32,459 nt of DNA from Bryobacterales bacterium (GTDB lineage: Bacteria > Acidobacteriota > Terriglobia > Bryobacterales > Bryobacteraceae). The DNA lies in assembly GCA_003162425.1 (NCBI GenBank), contig PMOK01000201.1, positions 1 through 32,459 on the forward strand. Reading direction: 5' to 3'. Under the pieces are notes generated by a model that was not told where the DNA came from, ran no database searches, and saw nothing but the letters and a program-made list of their open reading frames with translations. A program made the position numbers and the translations under genes. Numbering within the stretch: the first letter of the stretch is position 1; every line of letters starts with the position of its first letter. Shown piece after piece: positions 8,578-16,919 of the stretch.

Positions 8578-9369
8578 ATGAAGCGGCTATCCAAATTTTC
8601 CACTATCGCCGCGGCCGTCATCCTCCAGGCGTCCGCGCAGACAGCGTATAAACCCCCTCACGGCCCCGACGGCCATCCTAACCTCAACGGCATCTGGCAG
8701 GCCATGAACACGGCCAACTGGAACCTGGAGGATCACGTCGCACAACAGAGTTTGGTGGTCGCCCTCGGCGCGGCCGGAGCCGAGCCCGGTGGACTGAGCG
8801 TAGTCGAAGGCGGCAAAATTCCATATCTTCCCGCAGCCGTAGCCAAGAGAAAAGAGAATTTCGCCAATCGCCTCACCTCCGATCCGGAGATCAAATGCTA
8901 TCTTCCGGGCGTACCGCGCGCCACCTACATGCCCTACCCGTTTCAGATTCTGCAAAGCGCGAAGGCGATCGCGATCACGTACGAGTATGACGGTGCGTTT
9001 CGCAACATCTTCTTAAAGGACCCCGGTCCCGCTCCCGTGGATTCGTGGATGGGCCAGTCGGCGGGGCGTTGGGAAGGCGATACGCTGGTAGTGGATGTCA
9101 CCGGCCTCGACGAACGCACCTGGTTCGACCGGTCTGGAAACTATCATAGCGACGCCCTTCACGTTATCGAACGCTACACGCCCCGCAGCCCCGACATCCT
9201 TTGGTATGAAGCGACCATCGAGGACCCAAAAGTCTTCTCGCGCCAGTGGAAAATCAATATGCCGCTGTATCGGCACGTTGAGAAGGACGCGCAGCTGTTA
9301 GACTTCAAATGTGTAGAGTTCGTGGAAGATCTGATGTACGGCCAGTTCAGCAAGAAACCCAGCAAGTAA
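8578..9369 (+). CDS. Secreted protein of unknown function, acidobacterial GPDGHPNLNGIW family
   Basis: The protein has 263 residues. A short signal peptide (about residues 1-20, ending ASAQ) is followed by PPHGPDGHPNLNGIWQ. A central part has CYLPGVPRATYMPYPFQI, and a C-terminal part has MGQSAGRWEGDTLVVDVTG, then HVIERYTP and EDPKVFSRQWK. I recognise this arrangement as common among exported hypothetical proteins of Acidobacteriota and some Proteobacteria, without an assigned activity. The beta-rich C-terminal half may be a lipocalin-like or ligand-binding sheet; this is speculative. It lies 18 bases upstream of the DUF6152 gene with its own AAGG-type ribosome-binding site, so the two are very likely co-transcribed. 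Confidence 0.8.
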   Translation: MKRLSKFSTIAAAVILQASAQTAYKPPHGPDGHPNLNGIWQAMNTANWNLEDHVAQQSLVVALGAAGAEPGGLSVVEGGKIPYLPAAVAKRKENFANRLTSDPEIKCYLPGVPRATYMPYPFQILQSAKAIAITYEYDGAFRNIFLKDPGPAPVDSWMGQSAGRWEGDTLVVDVTGLDERTWFDRSGNYHSDALHVIERYTPRSPDILWYEATIEDPKVFSRQWKINMPLYRHVEKDAQLLDFKCVEFVEDLMYGQFSKKPSK

Positions 9370-9387
9370 TCGATTAAGGAGAACGAT

Positions 9388-9804
9388 ATGAAAATCACGC
9401 TCATGGTTGGAATTGGAACTGCCGCACTGGCCTCGATTGCCGCGCCGGCCTGGGCGCATCACGCGTTCGCGGCGGAATTCGATGCGAAAAGGCCGGTCCA
9501 CTTAGAAGGGACTCTCACGAAGGTGGAGTTGATCAATCCGCATTCATGGATTCACGTCAACGTCACGGGGCCGGACGGCAAGGTGACAACTTGGATGGTC
9601 GAAGCCGGCAGCCCCAATGTTTTGCTGAGGCGCGGCTTCAACAAAAACACCATCCCGGTAGGCACCAAGGTGATCGTGGATGGCTATCAGTCCAAGGACG
9701 GATCGGATCGCGCCAACGGCCGCGATATTACGCTCCCGAACGGCCAGAAACTGTTCCTGGGATCCTCGGGCACAGGCGCTCCGTACGACAAGCAAGAGAA
9801 GTAG
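9388..9804 (+). CDS. DUF6152 family exported protein
   Basis: The protein has 138 residues. ATG 9388 is preceded by AAGGAG at the correct distance. The signal peptide runs to about residue 23 (APAWA), and the mature protein begins HHAFAAEFD, the double His typical of this family. The remaining body is a single small beta-barrel-like domain: LEGTLTKVELINPHSWIHV, then WMVEAGSPNVLLRRGF, and finally VIVDGYQSKDGS with NGRDITLPNG. The HH and the NPHSW motif could bind a metal or cofactor; that is inference. The 3' third of this gene is duplicated as a broken copy at 11168-11324, on the far side of two PIN genes. Confidence 0.88.
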   Translation: MKITLMVGIGTAALASIAAPAWAHHAFAAEFDAKRPVHLEGTLTKVELINPHSWIHVNVTGPDGKVTTWMVEAGSPNVLLRRGFNKNTIPVGTKVIVDGYQSKDGSDRANGRDITLPNGQKLFLGSSGTGAPYDKQEK

Positions 9805-10070
9805 CTCGTCTCCTGTCACCCCTAGCTTTTGACAATCCGTGTGGGAGGCCCGTAACGGGAGGCTAACTTAAACGGGCGCGTTGCCTAACTCCTGCACCAT
9901 TTGGCAGTTCCAAGAATGGCACTTTGGCTGTCAGACGGCCAGGTGGCAGAGCGAAGGATCGTTCCCGCCAGCGTGTCGCAAGAACACCATGTGATTTAGG
10001 GAATGTCGCTAATTCGACAGGAGACCGAGCTAGACTGCAAGGCCGGAAAGCGCCCAGTCGGGCCGGCTCT

Positions 10071-10622
10071 CTATAAAAGTTGAAGTGACAAATCGGTATC
10101 GCGACAAAGTATTTTCGAACCGCGGGTATTCGTAAGGATTCCATCCAGGTGCAAAAGTGCATCGTCCGTCGAGACAATAAGGTCGGCGTCGAATGCAATT
10201 GCGGACGCCGCGTGAAGTGAATCGGCGGCTCGAATACCACGCGTCTGTAAATCGAGTTGTTGAAGCTGAAGGCGGACTGTTTCAGACGTCAGGTCGAGCA
10301 CTGAGATGTTGAATAATTCGATAACGATTTGAACCTGGGTGGTTATTGATCGCGCAGCTGGAATCAACAACGTGCTGGCATTAGAAACACCCTTGGCAGA
10401 TTGCGCAAGAAGCCGATAGAGCGCTTCTTCAACCTCGTAATACGTCAGACAGGAGGTCGCGCCGGCATGGGCCCGGCTGACTCTTTCAAACAACCGTTCG
10501 GCATCAACCGCCATGCTTGCCGGTGTCCGCCCTCGTCGCCCTGAGGATCTCAGAATTGCGTTAGTGTTTCCCCGCGTGCTGAGGTAGTCGATGAATACGC
10601 CAGTATCAAAGTAGACGCGCAC
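10071..10622 (-). CDS. PIN-domain protein, VapC-like (second gene of the pair)
   Basis: The protein has 183 residues and a GTG start at 10622 that overlaps the TAG stop of the upstream PIN gene by one base (TAGTG). PIN-type acidic residues are visible: the first Asp in VYFDTGVFIDYL, Glu in YYEVEEALYRL, Asp in AADSLHAASAIAFDADL, and the final STDDALL. This is the order expected for metal-dependent ribonucleases of the VapC superfamily. An insertion around residues 20-50 makes it longer than a minimal PIN domain of about 130 residues. No antitoxin-like gene is adjacent. It could be a toxin, a stand-alone RNase, or one half of a heteromeric complex. Confidence 0.8.
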   Translation of the reverse strand: MRVYFDTGVFIDYLSTRGNTNAILRSSGRRGRTPASMAVDAERLFERVSRAHAGATSCLTYYEVEEALYRLLAQSAKGVSNASTLLIPAARSITTQVQIVIELFNISVLDLTSETVRLQLQQLDLQTRGIRAADSLHAASAIAFDADLIVSTDDALLHLDGILTNTRGSKILCRDTDLSLQLL

Positions 10623-11092
10623 TATGCAGCACGGAGATGGGCGACCAGTTCTTCAGGAGTCACTACCTGGGGTTTCTCGGCTGTCACCAAGTTCTTGAAG
10701 TCTACATCGCTTGTGACAAGGAAGTCACATTGATCTGCACTGCTGAGGATGAGAATGTCATTCGAGTGCGCCATGCGGTTCCTCAGAGATCTTATTCGCG
10801 GCAGCAGAGCTTCAGCCTTGGCGAAGTCCACCGGAAGCACTCGCAAATGATCTCTAATTTGTTCGAATTCAGGCCGATCGGCGGCGTCAGCGGCTAGAAG
10901 GAGTTCCTGAAGCACAATCGGGTTGACGGCTAAGCGAATTCGACCGGTTGCTTCGGCAGAAAACAACTGTGCCGTCGACGGATCACCTGAGAGGTATCCG
11001 ATGATCACGTTTGTGTCCAGAAACACGAGTGGTCGCCTCGTGTCAGGACGCTCTCCACATTCGAGCAGCTCGGGTTTGGCCACCTGTCCCAC
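10622..11092 (-). CDS. PIN-domain protein, VapC-like (first gene of the pair)
   Basis: The protein has 156 residues, starting at a GTG (11092). VFLDTNVIIGYLSGD gives the first catalytic Asp (D26), LQELLLAA the Glu, and HSNDILILSSADQCDFLVTSDVDF the later acidic cluster, in typical PIN order. The stop overlaps the start of the next PIN gene, so the two are translationally coupled. The first about 20 residues are poorly conserved-looking and the start could lie later. Normally a small antitoxin precedes a vapC gene, but the 75 bases before this start lead straight into the degraded DUF6152 copy on the other strand. The DNA of this pair seems less GC-rich than neighbouring genes by eye, in keeping with transfer. 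Confidence 0.8.
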   Translation of the reverse strand: MGQVAKPELLECGERPDTRRPLVFLDTNVIIGYLSGDPSTAQLFSAEATGRIRLAVNPIVLQELLLAADAADRPEFEQIRDHLRVLPVDFAKAEALLPRIRSLRNRMAHSNDILILSSADQCDFLVTSDVDFKNLVTAEKPQVVTPEELVAHLRAA

Positions 11093-11167
11093 CTCTCCAT
11101 TATATGAGGCTCTTCTAAGCCCGTGGGACCTCGCAACGGATCGCTGCCGTCAATTCTTCCATGGCCC

Positions 11168-11324
11168 AGCGATTCCCGTGCGTATCAAGGTGACCGTGGA
11201 TGGTTATCAGTCCAAGGACGGATCAGATCGCGCCAACGGCCGCGACAGCACGCTCCCGAACGGCTAGAAACTGTTCGTGGGATCCTCGGGCACCGGCACC
11301 CCGTACGACAAGCAAGAAAAGTAG
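11168..11324 (+). pseudogene. Broken duplicate of the 3' end of the DUF6152 gene
   Basis: From 11187 to 11324 the DNA aligns without gaps to 9667-9804 (138 bases, about 12 differences by my count), including the stop codon; weaker similarity reaches back to about 11168. The frame reads VDGYQSKDGSDRANGRD as in the intact protein, but a CAG has become TAG at 11265-11267. There is no signal peptide or 5' half. It is a remnant left by a segmental duplication. Confidence 0.9.
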
Positions 11325-11344
11325 CTCGGAGACTATCACGGGAT

Positions 11345-14179
11345 TTATTTCTTCGCACCTGAAGGCCAGTTCACCACTACGGTGAGCACCGGCGATTCGG
11401 CCGCTGCACCTGCGGGTGTACGGATGAGAAAGCGGTTGCCGTCGGGGCTCGGCACGTAGCTCCAGGATACGGCGCCCGTTGGAGCGTCGGCCCGTGATCG
11501 AAACAGCGCATGCGGTGTGCCCTGCTCGAAGCTTTCCCTCATCGCTTTCACCTCCACAGCCATCAGCTTTCCGTCCGGCGCCATGTAGTACAACTCTTTG
11601 CCGTCGCCGCGCCAGCGTGGTTGCGCGCCGCCGGCTGTCGAGATCTGCCACTTCGCTGCCAGTGGTGTCGCAAACGCCGGGGCGAACGGCTGCACCATCA
11701 CCTGGAACAGGCCCGATGCATTGGTCGCGTAAGCCAACCATCGTCCGTCGGGCGAGAGTTGGCCCATGGTGTCCGTTTCCGCAACCCCGGGCGTCTCCAC
11801 CAGCCGAATGGGTTTCCTTTCGCCCGCGAGCGGCAGTGCCCACAGATCGATCGGTCCTCGGACCGGGCGGAAAATTATATATTTCCCATCGCGCGACCAG
11901 TCCTGCGGTGTCACGCCAAACTTCGATTCGAACAGAAGCTCGTCCGGCCCCGTGTTGTTCGAGCGGCGCAGATACAGCCAGGCGTTTCCATCGCCGCGAT
12001 TGGACTCGAATGCGATCCTCGCGGCGTCCCCAGACCACACCGGGCTGCTGTTTAACGACGCATCGAAGGTGAAACGCGACTCGTTGCCATGCTCCAGATC
12101 CGCGAGCCACAAATCCGTACCAGAACCAGAATCAGATGGATGCTCGGTCGCCAGGCGCTTGCCATCCGGCGAGACTGAAAAAGAATTCAGGCTTCGCATC
12201 GTTCCGCCCGCGTGGCCCACTTCCTTTCCGGTTCGGTCAAACCAAGTGTGCTGGCGGCCCTCAACGGCACGACCCTTTTGGTAGACCAAAACGCCATTCT
12301 CAGAAACCGAGTACAACCTGCTGCCATAGTCGTAGCCTCGCGATACCTGCTCCGCCACCGGAAAAAGCTCGCCGTGCGCTTCGAGGCTGTTCGGATCCAC
12401 TGGCTGAGCCATTAGCGTCCGCTCCCGAACAAAAAGCAGAAAGCCGAAGTGGTCCCCGGCGGAGGGCGGTCGGTAGCCGGGGTTGGATTCGTCGGCAACC
12501 AGCCGCTTATCCTCCTCGGAATCAAGCGATGCCAGATGGATTCCGTTGCTCTTGCCGCGGGCTGACAGGTACAAGAAATGGCGGCCGTCCGGCAGGAACC
12601 AAGGCCAGCGGTGCGTGCCCAATTCGACCCTGGTCAAAAGCGCCGGCGCGCCGCCCGTCTCCCCGACACGGCTGAGCCCGTTATTGCCGTTGTCGGCGGC
12701 GAACACGATCACTCCGCTGCGCCCCCAAGTTCCTCCGCGGCCCGTGGGAGCGTCGCACAGAGTCAGCACCGGGCCACCGCTAACCGCAATCTTCTTCAGC
12801 TTGTCGCGTGAGAAAAAGGCAATCCAGCGGCTGTCCGGCGACCAGAAAGGGTAGCTCGCATCCTCGGTTCCCGCGAGCGGTTGGGCATCCAGCGAATCCA
12901 GCGCCCGCACCCATAGCCGCCGCGGGGAGCCCTCGTCTCCGGCATCCATCGCGAGATAGTGTCCATCGGGCGAGATGACGAATTCACGGACCTCGGAGGT
13001 CCTATCCGGGAATGGCAAAGTATAACGGAGCACCTCACGCTGCCGCGTTTGTTCACGGAAATGGACGACAGCTAGAGCGGCAGCGGCGACAATTCCGGCG
13101 GCCGCCATCGTCCAGGCCAGTATGCTCGATCTGATGAAACGGCCCAAACCCCGCCCTCCAGGTGACGAGCCCGCCACCAGCTCGCGCGCGGCGGAATCTT
13201 CCTTCAAATCGAGCAGCGCCACCCTTACGTCAGCCATACTCTGCCAGCGTCGCGCCGGATCTTTGCGCAGACAGCGTCCCAAGAGTGTTTCCAAGTCGTG
13301 GGGTATTGGCCCGGTGATTTCGTGGACCGGGCGCGGATCCTTGTGAATGATGTTTCCCAGTGTGGACGCCGGCGAGTTACCGCGAAAGGCGCGCTCGCCC
13401 GTCAGCATTTCGTAGAGCACCGACCCGAACGAAAAAACGTCCGAACGCGCATCCACATTTTGGCCTTCCGCCTGTTCGGGGGACATGTAGCTGACGGTAC
13501 CCACTATCTCGCCCTTGGCCGTGAGCGGATCAGGATCACCCGGTTTCTCAAACTCGGGCGCCACCACGCGGGCCAGGCCGAAGTCCACCACCTTGACGCT
13601 GCCCTCCGCCGTCACCATGATGTTGCTCGGCTTCAGATCGCGATGCACGATCCCTGCCGCATGTGCCGCGGCCAGGGCATCGGCGATCTGCCCGGCGTAG
13701 TTCAAGGCTTCCGAGAGCGGCATTCCTTTTCGGGGAATCAACTCCTGAAGCGGTTTGCCGTTGACGCACTCCATGACCAGATAGTTCGGTCCCACGTCGT
13801 AGAGAGTGCAAATGTGCGGATGATTTAGAGCGGCGACGGCGCGGGCTTCGAGCTCGAACCGCCGGCTGAACTCGGTTCTCGAGACCTTGAGAGCAACCAG
13901 CCGGCCCAGCCGCGTGTCGCGCGCTTTCCATACCTCGGCCATGCCCCCGGCGCCAAGCTGGCTCTCGATTTCGTAAGGTCCGAGCCGCGCCGGGATTTGC
14001 GTGCGGTTGAACACGAAGTCCGGAGAGGAAGGGTCCTTCGCCAGCAGCGACTCGACTTCTTTTCTGAGGTCCTCATCACCGCCGCAAGCTTCAGCGACAT
14101 ACTCCGCACGCACCTGCGGCTCGCGTTCGAGCGCCGCGTGATACACCAGCTCAATCTGGCGCCATCGCTCCGAAGTCAT
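11345..14179 (-). CDS. Membrane-anchored Ser/Thr protein kinase with C-terminal TolB/WD40-like propeller
   Basis: The protein has 944 residues. The kinase domain spans about 68-330: glycine loop LGAGGMAEVW (75-84), Lys98 in VALKVS, the catalytic loop HRDLKPSN (179-186), DFGLAR (199-204) and SPEQ. All key residues are present, so it should be active. One transmembrane helix lies at about 352-373, placing the kinase inside and the remaining 570 residues outside. That part has TolB/WD40-type repeats (ISPDGHYLAM, SPDSRWIAFFS, SPDGKRLATEH, SPDGRWLAYATN and SPDGNRFLI). The first 60 residues (ERWRQIE, then EVESLL) are the tail typical of kinases that follow TIGR02999 sigma genes. Such a sigma gene is present at 16920, on the other strand and separated by two genes. 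Confidence 0.93.
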   Translation of the reverse strand: MTSERWRQIELVYHAALEREPQVRAEYVAEACGGDEDLRKEVESLLAKDPSSPDFVFNRTQIPARLGPYEIESQLGAGGMAEVWKARDTRLGRLVALKVSRTEFSRRFELEARAVAALNHPHICTLYDVGPNYLVMECVNGKPLQELIPRKGMPLSEALNYAGQIADALAAAHAAGIVHRDLKPSNIMVTAEGSVKVVDFGLARVVAPEFEKPGDPDPLTAKGEIVGTVSYMSPEQAEGQNVDARSDVFSFGSVLYEMLTGERAFRGNSPASTLGNIIHKDPRPVHEITGPIPHDLETLLGRCLRKDPARRWQSMADVRVALLDLKEDSAARELVAGSSPGGRGLGRFIRSSILAWTMAAAGIVAAAALAVVHFREQTRQREVLRYTLPFPDRTSEVREFVISPDGHYLAMDAGDEGSPRRLWVRALDSLDAQPLAGTEDASYPFWSPDSRWIAFFSRDKLKKIAVSGGPVLTLCDAPTGRGGTWGRSGVIVFAADNGNNGLSRVGETGGAPALLTRVELGTHRWPWFLPDGRHFLYLSARGKSNGIHLASLDSEEDKRLVADESNPGYRPPSAGDHFGFLLFVRERTLMAQPVDPNSLEAHGELFPVAEQVSRGYDYGSRLYSVSENGVLVYQKGRAVEGRQHTWFDRTGKEVGHAGGTMRSLNSFSVSPDGKRLATEHPSDSGSGTDLWLADLEHGNESRFTFDASLNSSPVWSGDAARIAFESNRGDGNAWLYLRRSNNTGPDELLFESKFGVTPQDWSRDGKYIIFRPVRGPIDLWALPLAGERKPIRLVETPGVAETDTMGQLSPDGRWLAYATNASGLFQVMVQPFAPAFATPLAAKWQISTAGGAQPRWRGDGKELYYMAPDGKLMAVEVKAMRESFEQGTPHALFRSRADAPTGAVSWSYVPSPDGNRFLIRTPAGAAAESPVLTVVVNWPSGAKK

Positions 14180-14226
14180 CGCTGGAAACCCTAGGTTCCC
14201 AACTATAACTCAGTGCGCAGTTCCCC

Positions 14227-14249
14227 GTAGAGCAAGCCTCCGGCCTGCC
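14227..14249 (+). repeat. Short hairpin repeat, related to 8509-8532
   Basis: GTAGAGCAAGCC, TCC, GGCCTGCC pairs as a 7 bp stem with one mismatch. It lies between the divergent kinase and TPR-protease genes. The pattern GTRG(G/A)GCARGC-YTCC-G(C/G)CTGCC is shared with other intergenic hairpins in the window, so I treat it as a family member and not a terminator. Confidence 0.45.
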
Positions 14250-14318
14250 GATGCCCAATGGCAATCACCACACGGCTCAGCTTCCGCCACGGTACTGAAT
14301 GATAGTATTTAGCGAGTG

Positions 14319-15833
14319 ATGCTATTCAAGCGAGATCCGATATGGCTCACATTGTTGTGCGCGGCAGCATGTAGCGCGCAGGCGGTCTCTCTCCAGAACG
14401 CAGAAAAGGAGCTTTTCGCGGCCAGGTACAAGCACGCCGCCGAATTGTACGCCAAGGTTCTCGCCAATGATCCAGCGGACCCCACCGCCTATTACGGACT
14501 CATCCGCTCATTGATAGAGGATCATCGCAGCCAGGAAGCCTACTCGAAGGCTGCCGAAGCCCTACAACAATTTCCCCAGACCGCCTGCGTTCAGTCAGCC
14601 GCAGGCTTAGCCGCATATCGGAAAGGGGACATTGCCAAGGCTGAGGAGCATTTCCGCTCGGCTCTCCGGCTCGCCCCCGACGATGCTGCGGCGCGTCAAG
14701 GGCTGGCTTCCATCTACAAAACAATCTCAAAGTTCAAGACCGCCAGGAATCTATTGATGGAGGCCTATCGTAGATCGCCCGGTGATCCACAATTAATGCT
14801 CGTGCACGCCGACATCTCGAAAGGCGCGGATCACATAGCCGCTCTCCGGGAGGCGCTCGCGGTCCTCGACTCTGATTCAGAGGAAGCGCGTCGTTTGCGT
14901 GCCCATATCGCCGACGATCTCGCTGCAGGCGACCGTAAATTAAGCCGGCTGATCAGCCCCTATGAGAAGACCAGGATTAAGCTATTTCTGATCCTGGACG
15001 GCCCCCTCAACCCGCGAGGCCTCGGCGTGCGCGTGCAATTCGACCAACCTGAAACTGCGCGGCTGTTGCTGGATACAGGAGCGTCTGGGATTAGCGTGTC
15101 TCCCAAGCTCGCCGAGCGCGCCGGCTTGGAAATACTCGGGGATCAAAGTTCCGACGCGAAGGGTATTGGTGACAAGCAAGCTCAGCCCTCCCATCGGTAC
15201 ATCGCCTCGGAAGTCCGCATCGGCGAAGTTGTGTTCGCCGACTACCCAATTTCCGTCTTCCGGTCGGCGAAGTCCTCCGACTTTGATGGCTTGATCGGCG
15301 CCGATGTCTTCAGGCGGTTCATCGTCACCGTCGATTTTCCCGAGGTGGAGCTCGCCCTGGAACCGCGGCCGGCCGTTACCCCTTCTGAATCCGATGGACC
15401 CATGGATGCCGCTACCGCCCTGCCTTCCGGTTTCCAGCGCGTTTTTCGATTCGGCGATCATCTGGCTGTGCCGGCGTCCATCAACAACGGAAGATCCACT
15501 TTGTTCCTGATCGATTCCGGTACGTCTTCCAATTTGATCGATGACGCCATTGCGCGCGAATCCTCGAAAGTATATCGCGACGACCTCACCAGGGTCAGTG
15601 GCATCCAAGGCGCGGTTAAGCAAACGTCCCGGGCAGATCACGTGTCGCTGGTCTTCGCCGGGTTTAGGCAGGAGAATCCCAGTCTGGTGGCCATCAGTCT
15701 CGAAAGCATGAGCGATTCCATGAGTGTTGCGTTCGGAGGCATTATCGGGATGCCGGTGCTTCGGCAAATGGCGCTGACCATCGATTACCAGGAAGGGATT
15801 GTGCGCTTCCTACACAAAAACTCGATGCGATGA
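14319..15833 (+). CDS. Exported TPR protein with two retropepsin-like aspartyl protease motifs
   Basis: The protein has 504 residues from ATG 14319 (a GTG at 14316 is an alternative). A signal peptide ends near SAQA. Residues about 25-200 form TPR-like helical repeats (AAELYAKVLANDPADPTAYY, then AEEHFRSALRLAPDDAAARQ). After a linker come two related beta-rich halves: the first has LLLDTGASGISVSP (Asp254) and GLIGADVF, the second FLIDSGTSSNLID (Asp about 400) and GIIGMPVL. Each half thus carries a catalytic DTG/DSG plus the hydrophobic-hydrophobic-Gly motif, so the chain could form a complete two-lobed active site by itself. The expected location is periplasmic. Related proteins are annotated as aspartyl protease family; no substrate is known. 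Confidence 0.85.
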   Translation: MLFKRDPIWLTLLCAAACSAQAVSLQNAEKELFAARYKHAAELYAKVLANDPADPTAYYGLIRSLIEDHRSQEAYSKAAEALQQFPQTACVQSAAGLAAYRKGDIAKAEEHFRSALRLAPDDAAARQGLASIYKTISKFKTARNLLMEAYRRSPGDPQLMLVHADISKGADHIAALREALAVLDSDSEEARRLRAHIADDLAAGDRKLSRLISPYEKTRIKLFLILDGPLNPRGLGVRVQFDQPETARLLLDTGASGISVSPKLAERAGLEILGDQSSDAKGIGDKQAQPSHRYIASEVRIGEVVFADYPISVFRSAKSSDFDGLIGADVFRRFIVTVDFPEVELALEPRPAVTPSESDGPMDAATALPSGFQRVFRFGDHLAVPASINNGRSTLFLIDSGTSSNLIDDAIARESSKVYRDDLTRVSGIQGAVKQTSRADHVSLVFAGFRQENPSLVAISLESMSDSMSVAFGGIIGMPVLRQMALTIDYQEGIVRFLHKNSMR

Positions 15834-15851
15834 TGCGGCACGCCCGTAGCA

Positions 15852-15888
15852 GCGGAAGGGGCCGGAGCTTCCCGCTATGCACCGGCCC
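15852..15888. terminator. Possible bidirectional terminator between convergent genes
   Basis: GGGCCGG (15859-15865) and CCGGCCC (15882-15888) are perfect reverse complements; an alternative overlapping stem pairs GCGGAAG with CTTCCCGC. It sits in the 64-base gap between the convergent protease and cytochrome genes. No T run is present on either side, so strength is unclear. Confidence 0.35.
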
Positions 15889-15897
15889 AGCCGCGAC

Positions 15898-16839
15898 TCA
15901 GTTGCCCACGAAATTCACAGTAGCCACGTCCGTCGACGACGTGCCCGTCGAATCCGTCACCGTGAGCAGGAAAGTGTAAAGTCCCCGGCCCTGCGAAAAC
16001 TGTACCGTCGGAATAGCCAGGTTGCCATGCAGGATGGCCGCTGATGGACTCCCTTGTGGAATCGTCCACTGGTACGTCAACGGCTTTCCATCGGCCGAGG
16101 TAGACGTTGATCCATCCAACTGAATCTCGCCCGACACAACGGTGGCATTCTTCGGATCGGCGACAGCCTTGGTCTTTACGGCCGGCCCGCAACGATTGGC
16201 AGGCTCGCCAGGACCGCCTTCCAAACACGGAATCGCGCTGAGGTATGTGTAGATGGCCATCAAATCTTGATCGGTCATGTTTTTGAATGTGGGCCAGGAC
16301 ATAACCTGGAGCAGGTTGCCGTCGAACGGCGCCGGGATGCATGTCCCATTAGGCGCACCGGTGCAGGTGGGGTGGACATGATCCATGTCGATGCCGGTCC
16401 TGATGATGAGAAGGAACTGGTCGAAGGTGTCGCCACCGACAGGAAGGCCCGTAGAGTCCGGTGTCAAGTTGCGGCTGATGATGTGTGGGAAGTTGCCGGT
16501 TGAATTCGGAAAAGCTCCGAAATCTCTTCCGCCTCCGAGGTACGTGGCCGGGTTTACAATTGCATGCTGGCCAAAGTACGGATTTCCGCCTTTTGCGTAT
16601 TGGGTTGTGGTACCGTCGCTGTGGCAACCATTGCAGTCGGCCCCCGCGTTTACCAGGTAGCTGCCGTAGCCTACCAAATTGGGGTCCAGGCCCTTCATGT
16701 TCAGCGGGACCGGTGCAATCGCCATCCCTTGCTGAACTTTTACTGGATCGAGAGCGGTCGGATCGGGTACCGTTTGGCTCACCGCGGTGGAGGCCAGAAA
16801 CAGCAGGCCGGGAAGAGTCATCGAAAACGTCTTGAGCAT
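15898..16839 (-). CDS. Exported cytochrome c with C-terminal PKD-like (Ig-fold) domain
   Basis: The protein has 313 residues. I chose ATG 16839 because AAGGAG lies correctly before it; the open frame extends 18 codons upstream without a matching site. The signal peptide is about residues 1-22 (ending AVSQT). The haem-binding motif CNGCH is at 69-73. The axial Met is probably one of those in VMSWPTFKNMTDQDLMAIY near 195-212, and YTYLSAIPC ends the cytochrome domain. About 85 C-terminal residues (IQLDGSTSTSADGKPLTYQW, then LLTVTDSTGTSSTDVATV) form a PKD/cadherin-like beta-sandwich. Thus a periplasmic electron carrier is tethered to a binding module. It lies divergently from the sigma factor gene, 80 bases apart. 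Confidence 0.88.
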   Translation of the reverse strand: MLKTFSMTLPGLLFLASTAVSQTVPDPTALDPVKVQQGMAIAPVPLNMKGLDPNLVGYGSYLVNAGADCNGCHSDGTTTQYAKGGNPYFGQHAIVNPATYLGGGRDFGAFPNSTGNFPHIISRNLTPDSTGLPVGGDTFDQFLLIIRTGIDMDHVHPTCTGAPNGTCIPAPFDGNLLQVMSWPTFKNMTDQDLMAIYTYLSAIPCLEGGPGEPANRCGPAVKTKAVADPKNATVVSGEIQLDGSTSTSADGKPLTYQWTIPQGSPSAAILHGNLAIPTVQFSQGRGLYTFLLTVTDSTGTSSTDVATVNFVGN

Positions 16840-16919
16840 AAGTTTCTCCTTCAGAATTTCGGGGTCACCCGGTAAGCGGAAAACTTCAGGCAAAACTATA
16901 ATGGCGTTCAGGAGATTTT

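Noticed and set aside
9835..9865. CCCGT/ACGGG short palindrome after the DUF6152 gene as a terminator
   Set aside because: The stem is only about five base pairs with no T run; too weak to list.
10071..11092. The two PIN genes as a toxin and its antitoxin
   Set aside because: Both carry PIN-type acidic residues; neither resembles a DNA-binding antitoxin such as AbrB, RHH or Phd.
11223..12110. 295-codon minus-strand frame overlapping the kinase gene
   Set aside because: It is in a different frame of the same strand as the well-supported kinase and shows Arg/Gly-rich shadow composition.
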